Shown here: positions 16,021 through 20,201 of the stretch, piece after piece
How positions within the stretch are numbered: position 1 is the stretch's first letter
Layout: the number at the start of each line of letters is the position of its first letter
DNA from: JBFEYJ01 sp041563315
Lineage (GTDB): Bacteria > Pseudomonadota > Gammaproteobacteria > Thiohalomonadales > Thiohalomonadaceae
Direction of reading: 5' to 3'
Length of the DNA: 20,201 bases
Assembly: GCA_041563315.1 (NCBI GenBank)
Contig: JBFFNE010000050.1
Location: 1 to 20,201 of the forward strand
Notes under the pieces: model-generated
The model's input: the letters and a program-made list of their open reading frames with translations, nothing else
Told to the model about the DNA's origin: nothing
The model's database searches: none
Made by a program: the position numbers and the translations under genes

Positions 16021-16048
16021 ATTAAACCATAAAAGCCGCCTCAGCGGC
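16021..16048 (-). terminator. intrinsic terminator of sfsA
   Basis: On the minus strand the sequence GCCGC-TGAG-GCGGC (16048-16035) forms a 5-bp GC stem with a 4-nt loop and is followed by TTTTATGGTTTAAT. The TGA in the loop is the sfsA stop codon. It lies between sfsA and the lolC-type gene, so the lol genes probably use a promoter within or before the end of sfsA. Confidence 0.6.
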
Positions 16049-16754
16049 AGATAACCGGCAGTGCTTTTTCCAGCACCACCTCCTCAGCCGTGACCCGTGC
16101 ACGGTAGGCCAGCGCCTCAACACCGTTTGCCAGCGCCTGACGCAACGTCTCGCCATAGAGCGAATCAATCTCATCAGCAGGACGCACCTGCGCCACATCG
16201 CCTCGCTGTACACAGAACAATATCACAGCCCGTTGTCCCTGTGCCGCCATGGCCATCAGTTCACGCAGGTGTTTGCTGGCGCGGGTGCTTACCGCATCCG
16301 GAAAGTAGCCGAAATTTTCATGGTCACAGGTAGTGACATTCTTGATCTCCACGTAACAGTCACGCCCGTCAGCATGCCCGCTGAGCAGCAGGTCGATGCG
16401 ACTCCCCTCCTCGCCGTACCTGACCTCCTGACGGAGACTTTCGTACCCCTGCAGTGCAGTGATGACGCCACTTTGGATACCCTCCTTAACCAGGGCGTTG
16501 ACGATGCCGGTATGCACTCCCACCATCACGCCCTGCAGATTCTCGGTCACCTCCCAGCTATAGCGGTATTTGCGCTTGGGGTTGTCCGCATCACGCAACC
16601 AGACCGTACTGCCCGGATCAGCACAACCGGTCATCGCCCCGGTATTGGGGGTATGGACGGTTAGGGTCTCGCCGTTGGGCATCTCCACATCGGCGAGGAA
16701 GCGTTTGTAGCGGCGGATCAGGGTGGCCGGTTGCAGCGGGGGATCGAATTTCAT
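16041..16754 (-). CDS. sfsA: DNA/RNA nuclease SfsA (sugar fermentation stimulation protein)
   Basis: 237-aa cytoplasmic protein. The start (PLQPATLIRRYKRFLADVEM, HTPNTGAMTGCADPGSTVWL at 34-53) is the family's DNA-binding OB-like part. A PD-(D/E)xK nuclease-like core follows, with GSRIDLLL (Asp121) and YVEIKNVT (Glu136, Lys138) and FPDAVSTRASKHLREL (151-166). E. coli SfsA was first described as stimulating maltose genes; nuclease activity is expected from the fold. Start ATG 16754 has no strong ribosome binding site. The pattern and length are ordinary for the family. Confidence 0.95.
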   Translation of the reverse strand: MKFDPPLQPATLIRRYKRFLADVEMPNGETLTVHTPNTGAMTGCADPGSTVWLRDADNPKRKYRYSWEVTENLQGVMVGVHTGIVNALVKEGIQSGVITALQGYESLRQEVRYGEEGSRIDLLLSGHADGRDCYVEIKNVTTCDHENFGYFPDAVSTRASKHLRELMAMAAQGQRAVILFCVQRGDVAQVRPADEIDSLYGETLRQALANGVEALAYRARVTAEEVVLEKALPVICR

Positions 16755-16784
16755 TACGTCGTGATTCTTGCGTCTGAAAAGGGC

Positions 16785-16793
16785 ATTCTAACA
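16785..16793 (-). promoter_or_regulatory. possible extended -10 promoter of sfsA
   Basis: On the minus strand TGT-TAGAAT (16793-16785) is an extended -10 box, one base off TATAAT, about 30 nt before the sfsA ATG. No -35 consensus is visible at the normal distance, which extended -10 promoters can tolerate. Confidence 0.35.
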
Positions 16794-16860
16794 GCAGACT
16801 ACCATGAGCGGCTCACCTGGACTCCCGCCTTCCTGGAAGGTTGCCGATTGCACAATCAGC

Positions 16861-16951
16861 CCCCTATCCCTCCGGGAGAGGGTTGGGGTGAGGGGATCGA
16901 ATCCATCTCCGTGAAACTCCCCTCTCCCTATCCCCTCTTGAGGGATAGGGG
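16861..16951. repeat. inverted pair of G/C-rich palindromes (REP-like doublet)
   Basis: The gap between sfsA and pbpC holds two palindromic units. Unit A (from 16861) is CCCTATCCC-TCC-GGGAGAGGG followed by TTGGGGTGAGGGG. Unit B (16926-16950) is a perfect 9-bp stem, CCCTATCCC and GGGATAGGG, with a 7-nt loop. The outer edges CCCCTATCCCTC (16861-16872) and GAGGGATAGGGG (16940-16951) are exact inverted copies, so the units face each other. CCCTCTCCC/GGGAGAGGG elements of this type are scattered between genes in many proteobacteria. The interval 16755-17028 otherwise holds only the putative sfsA promoter and a small CCGTT/AACGG hairpin at 16957-16969. Confidence 0.65.
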
Positions 16952-17028
16952 ACCATCCGTTAGGAACGGCAATTTAGAGATTGCAGCGTCCAGCGAAACG
17001 ACATCCAAGTCTCGGTATTCAGAAGGTT

Positions 17029-19407
17029 CTACTCCACTTTACCCTGCCCCAGCACCTCAAAGCGGCGACTCAGCCGGTTACCCTGCTCATCGACCAGGGT
17101 CAGGGTATGGACACCGGCAGTCGGCAGCAACGCCTGCTGATGGAAGCTGCGGGTGGTGCCCAGGTACTCGTCGTCCAGGTGCCAGTAGAGCTGTGTCTCC
17201 GGATTTCGGTGCACCGCCTCGAACACCACCCGGCTCGGTTTGCCGTCGAGGTCCACCGGCACATAGACGCGGGTGTTCTCCGCCGGGTAGAGCAGGTCGA
17301 TGGGCGAATGGCCTTCGGCCAGTTGTGCACGGCAGTCGGGGCGGAACGGCGGCAGGGGCCGATACTCGGGATGGCGCTTGCGGTAGTAGTGCGCCTGTCC
17401 CGGCGGCAGCACAAACCAGCTGGCATGACGCATGGCAGCAACCGGCTCGCAACCGCTATGCACCCGCCAGCCGCCGCTGCCGTCCAGGTGCACGGGGATA
17501 TGGTGCGGGCTGACCTGCTCGAAATGGCTGGTGTCCGGTAGCCACTGGGCCTCACTATCGCAACCGTTGAGGGCGAGATAGCCATCGTCCTTGCAGGTGG
17601 CCACCTGCTTCATGCGCCATAGTGGCTGCTCGAACCACTCCCCCTCCAGTACGCCGAAGATCTCGAACAGCAACGGTGCGGCGGCGGTGGTGCCGGTCAG
17701 CTCCGGCACCCCTTCCCCGCTGGCGTTCCCGGCCCACACCGCCACGGTGTAGCCGTCATTGCTACCGATGGCCCAGGCGTCGCGCAGGCCGTAGCTGGTA
17801 CCGGTTTTCCAAGCGATGCGCCGGGTACTGCTGAAGTTCTTCCAGAAACCCTCGGAACCCGGGCGGTTGACCTCCAGCAGCGCCTTGAGGGTGAGCCAGG
17901 CGGCGCCCGGGGAGATCGCCGCCTTCTGCGGTGTCTCCTCCTGTCCGACCAGCCAGCGCGGCTGGCGATACACATCGGTATCGGCCCGCGACAAAGCGGC
18001 GAGATTGGCATAGGCCGCCCCCATGTCCCACAGGGTGGTCTCGGCCCCGCCCAGGATCAGCGACAGGCCGTAGTCATCCGGCGGCCGAAACAGGGTACTG
18101 ACACCGAGCTTTTCCAGGTAGTCATAGAAACGGGGAATGCCGTGACGACGCAGCATCCGTACCGCCGGGATATTGAGCGAACGGCTCAGCGCCTCGCGCG
18201 CCGGCACGGCACCGCGATAGGTGCGGTCGTAGTTTTCCGGGATGTAGCCGCCGTACTGGGTCGGCAGGTCGGCGATCAACATTGACGGGGTGATCTCCCC
18301 CGCATCGAGCATCGCCGCAAACAGGAAAGGCTTGAGGATGCTGCCGCTGCTGCGCGGCCGCTGGATGAGGTCGATGGCAAAGCCCGATTCATCCGAAGCC
18401 GAAGCGGAGGCGTTGCCCACATAGGCCACCACCTCGAAGCGGCGGTTATCGATCACCAGCGCCGCCACGTTGTCGATGTGCCGCGACTGCAACTCCTTTC
18501 CGTAGTGCTGCACCATCGCCGCAACGCGCCGCTGCAAACCGGCATCGAGCGTGGTGACAAAACGGCGGCTGTTGCCGTATCGCGTTGCCAATGTCTCCAG
18601 CTGGTGCGGCGCCAACCGCGGCATCGCCGAAGGTCGCTGCGGCAGCGGCTCGTGCAACGCCAATTCCAGCTCTAGCGCCGACAGCCTCCCCTCCTCCTGC
18701 AAACGCTTGAGCAGCCTGTCGCGCTTTGCCTGCAACTGCTGCCGGTTGCGGCCCGGATGGATCAGCGCCGGATTGTTCGGCAGCACCGCCAGCATGCACG
18801 ACTCCGCCCAGCTGAGCGCCGCCGGTGCCCGCCCGAAATAGCGCCACGCCGCCGCCTCCAGCCCCACCACGTTACCGCCGAACGGCGCGTGGGCCGCATA
18901 GAGGGAAAGAATCTCCGCCTTGCTGTAACCCAGCTCCAGCCGCAACGCCAGGATCATCTCGATCAATTTCTCGACATAGGTACGCTCCGGATTCCCCCGC
19001 GCCAGGCGCATCACCTGCATCGTCAGGGTACTGCCGCCGCTGACGATGTGGCCGGCCTTGAGGTTCAACACCACCGCCCGGCCCAGCGCCAACGGATCGA
19101 CGCCGGGGTGGCCGTAGAAGCGCTTGTCCTCAAAGGCGATCAGGCACTGGGAGAATTTCTCCGGCACTTCCCCTGACATGGGAAACCGCCACTGCTCGTC
19201 TTCAGAGATCCGTGCCCCCAACAACACCCCGTCCCGGGTCTGCAACAGCGAGGAATAGGTCACGTCAAACAGCGGTCGGGGCAGACTGAACCAGAAGACG
19301 ACAGAGAACGCGAACAACGCCAGCCCCCATCGCCAGCGGCGGCGCAGGAGATCAACAGCGCGGGCAAGTATCCCCAGGTTAAACAGCGTGGCCAAAGGAA
19401 GTCTCAC
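17029..19407 (-). CDS. pbpC: penicillin-binding protein 1C (bifunctional glycosyltransferase/transpeptidase)
   Basis: Inner-membrane peptidoglycan synthase, 792 aa from GTG 19407. It has a membrane anchor (about residues 26-43), a GT51 glycosyltransferase domain with AFEDKRFYGHPGVDP (catalytic Glu93) and GGSTLTMQVMR, and then a transpeptidase domain. The serine motif is S-I-L-K (356-359), followed by S-L-N (410-412) and KTGTS (534-538). A C-terminal BiPBP_C-type beta domain (about 700-792) is typical of PBP1C. E. coli PbpC has 770 aa. No ribosome binding site is visible; a TTG one codon upstream is the alternative start. In E. coli the gene is paired with the alpha-2-macroglobulin yfhM, which is not found here. 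All catalytic motifs are intact. Confidence 0.94.
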   Translation of the reverse strand: MRLPLATLFNLGILARAVDLLRRRWRWGLALFAFSVVFWFSLPRPLFDVTYSSLLQTRDGVLLGARISEDEQWRFPMSGEVPEKFSQCLIAFEDKRFYGHPGVDPLALGRAVVLNLKAGHIVSGGSTLTMQVMRLARGNPERTYVEKLIEMILALRLELGYSKAEILSLYAAHAPFGGNVVGLEAAAWRYFGRAPAALSWAESCMLAVLPNNPALIHPGRNRQQLQAKRDRLLKRLQEEGRLSALELELALHEPLPQRPSAMPRLAPHQLETLATRYGNSRRFVTTLDAGLQRRVAAMVQHYGKELQSRHIDNVAALVIDNRRFEVVAYVGNASASASDESGFAIDLIQRPRSSGSILKPFLFAAMLDAGEITPSMLIADLPTQYGGYIPENYDRTYRGAVPAREALSRSLNIPAVRMLRRHGIPRFYDYLEKLGVSTLFRPPDDYGLSLILGGAETTLWDMGAAYANLAALSRADTDVYRQPRWLVGQEETPQKAAISPGAAWLTLKALLEVNRPGSEGFWKNFSSTRRIAWKTGTSYGLRDAWAIGSNDGYTVAVWAGNASGEGVPELTGTTAAAPLLFEIFGVLEGEWFEQPLWRMKQVATCKDDGYLALNGCDSEAQWLPDTSHFEQVSPHHIPVHLDGSGGWRVHSGCEPVAAMRHASWFVLPPGQAHYYRKRHPEYRPLPPFRPDCRAQLAEGHSPIDLLYPAENTRVYVPVDLDGKPSRVVFEAVHRNPETQLYWHLDDEYLGTTRSFHQQALLPTAGVHTLTLVDEQGNRLSRRFEVLGQGKVE

Positions 19408-19466
19408 CAAAAAAGAAAAATACTGACAGCAGCTTCAACACCAATTATTCCTAATCGAGACCTCGT

Positions 19467-19511
19467 GTGTCATACCCTGACACTTGAAACTCCTACCCCG
19501 CATCTTAGAAT
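19467..19511 (+). promoter_or_regulatory. promoter of the M15 peptidase gene with upstream inverted repeat
   Basis: TTGAAA (19484-19489) and TAGAAT (19506-19511), each one base off consensus, are 16 bp apart. Transcription would begin near 19518, about 20 nt before the ATG. The inverted repeat GTGTCA (19467-19472) and TGACAC (19478-19483), 5-nt spacer, abuts the -35 box, a place where activators or repressors bind. Confidence 0.5.
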
Positions 19512-19538
19512 CAGCGAAAAGAATCATGCAATGGAAAC

Positions 19539-20177
19539 ATGACACGCCTTACGCTGCTCGTATTATTCCTGTCTGCACTCTTGCCCGTCGAGCTAATGGC
19601 GAGGCCAAAGACATGCAGTTACGACACCTATCAATGGAGCACGCACGAGAAGCGCGCGGTCAATCGTATCACCGTTGTTCATCCCTACAGTGAAATCAGC
19701 GAGGAAGAGATCGATCCCATCACCGGGTGCACTGTATGCCAGGAGGATCAGGTGGAACTGGCCCTGCCCGGCATTGAACCGTTTCGTGTGTGCAAGATCG
19801 TGGCGTCAAACATCGAAAAGGCACTCCGGGATTCGATGAATGCCAACGTGCCGATTCATACCGTAATCGGTTATCGTGTCGGTAAAACAAGAGGTGAAGT
19901 CGATAAAAACGGACTTCGTACCCGTTTCAGCAACCACTCCTTCGGTGTCGCCATCGATATCAATCCCGAGCACAATGGCCTTTATGATCAGTGCATGCAG
20001 TTCAATCCACGCTGCCGTTTGATCCGCGGTGGGCCATGGCAACCCCACACCGAGGCAGCAAGCCTAAGTGCAAGTGGCTCCGTGGTTCAGCGATTCAAGC
20101 AGGAGGGGTTTCTCTGGGGCGGCGAGATCCGTGGTCGACAGAAGGATTTTATGCATTTTTCGCCGAGTGGGTATTAA
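19539..20177 (+). CDS. secreted M15-family zinc peptidase (D,D- or L,D-type peptidoglycan peptidase)
   Basis: 212-aa exported protein with a signal peptide (TRLTLLVLFLSALLPVELMA, cleavage likely after Ala21). The M15 metal site is clear: SNHSFGVAIDIN supplies His133 and Asp140, and KDFMHF supplies His206, with Asp203 in the place of the catalytic acid. Such enzymes (Peptidase_M15_4/VanY-type) cut D-Ala or L-Ala-D-Glu bonds in peptidoglycan stems, here in the periplasm; exact specificity is unknown. Six cysteines (26, 64, 67, 85, 152, 159) in the mature part suggest disulfides. ATG 19539 is preceded by GGA; a tiny frame ATG-GAA-ACA-TGA (19531-19542) overlaps it. It is divergent from pbpC. Confidence 0.85.
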   Translation: MTRLTLLVLFLSALLPVELMARPKTCSYDTYQWSTHEKRAVNRITVVHPYSEISEEEIDPITGCTVCQEDQVELALPGIEPFRVCKIVASNIEKALRDSMNANVPIHTVIGYRVGKTRGEVDKNGLRTRFSNHSFGVAIDINPEHNGLYDQCMQFNPRCRLIRGGPWQPHTEAASLSASGSVVQRFKQEGFLWGGEIRGRQKDFMHFSPSGY

Positions 20178-20178
20178 A

Positions 20179-20194
20179 GTTTGATCTGACCCCA
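20179..20194. repeat. possible edge of a dispersed repeat
   Basis: GTTTGATCTGACCCC follows the peptidase stop almost directly. From general experience, GGGGTCAGATCAAA-type strings recur between genes in gammaproteobacteria, often near REP-associated or IS200-like transposases. Only 24 bases are available before the window ends, so this is tentative. Confidence 0.3.
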
Positions 20195-20201
20195 CTTATT
20201 C

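Noticed and set aside
16731..17513. 260-codon open frame on the plus strand
   Set aside because: It lies mainly antisense to pbpC and crosses the palindromic spacer; its composition is Pro/Arg/Gly-rich as expected for a shadow of GC-rich coding sequence.
1..20201. CRISPR arrays, tRNA/rRNA genes, prophage or complete insertion sequence
   Set aside because: Looked for regularly spaced repeats, cloverleaf ends and transposase motifs; none were seen.

Overview
This window is chromosomal DNA of a Gram-negative bacterium, almost certainly a gammaproteobacterium. The evidence is the divergent rluC/rne pair, an RNase E with an enterobacterial-type membrane anchor, Kdo/lipid A genes (kdsB, lpxK, msbA), Lol lipoprotein transport, sfsA and a class C bifunctional penicillin-binding protein. 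Composition is moderately GC-rich by eye and even across the window. The content is mostly conserved envelope and RNA housekeeping. I see no CRISPR array, phage, integron, tRNA, rRNA or complete insertion sequence, and no clear novel defence or mobile system.

Layout. (1) 1-1166, minus: a HAD phosphatase cut by the left edge, overlapping by 4 bp (ATGA) with rluC (23S rRNA pseudouridine synthase). (2) 1167-1555: a long structured leader with several potential hairpins, then rne (plus, 956 aa), whose disordered tail carries a membrane-anchor helix, Arg-rich blocks and a duplicated acidic segment. (3) 4591-5388, plus: an orphan PhnD-like periplasmic binding protein with its own consensus -10 box. 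(4) 5424-6273: a low-molecular-weight protein tyrosine phosphatase (minus), divergent from an unrecognised 88-aa protein (plus) whose end overlaps kdsB by 15 bp. (5) 10984 down to 6259, minus: a compact operon exbB-exbD-msbA-lpxK-ycaR-kdsB with overlaps or gaps of 0 to 11 nt, coupling a proton channel, lipid A flippase, lipid A 4'-kinase, a Trm112-like protein and CMP-Kdo synthetase. (6) comEC (minus), divergent from a DUF2062 membrane protein (plus). (7) lolC/E-type permease plus lolD (minus), preceded by sfsA with a terminator in between. (8) A short non-coding interval with an inverted pair of G/C-rich palindromes, then pbpC (minus), divergent from a secreted M15-family peptidase (plus). 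The last bases look like the edge of a dispersed repeat.

How the genes fit together: lipid A and Kdo activation (LpxK, MsbA, KdsB), lipoprotein release from the inner membrane (LolC/E-D) and peptidoglycan synthesis and trimming (PbpC, M15 peptidase) all serve the cell envelope. RNase E and RluC serve RNA metabolism. ComEC is the inner-membrane DNA channel of natural transformation. Unusual points worth checking are the orphan binding protein, the small unknown protein overlapping kdsB, ExbBD without TonB in a lipid A operon, a single LolC/E subunit, the repeat in the RNase E tail, and the repeat elements near pbpC and at the right edge.
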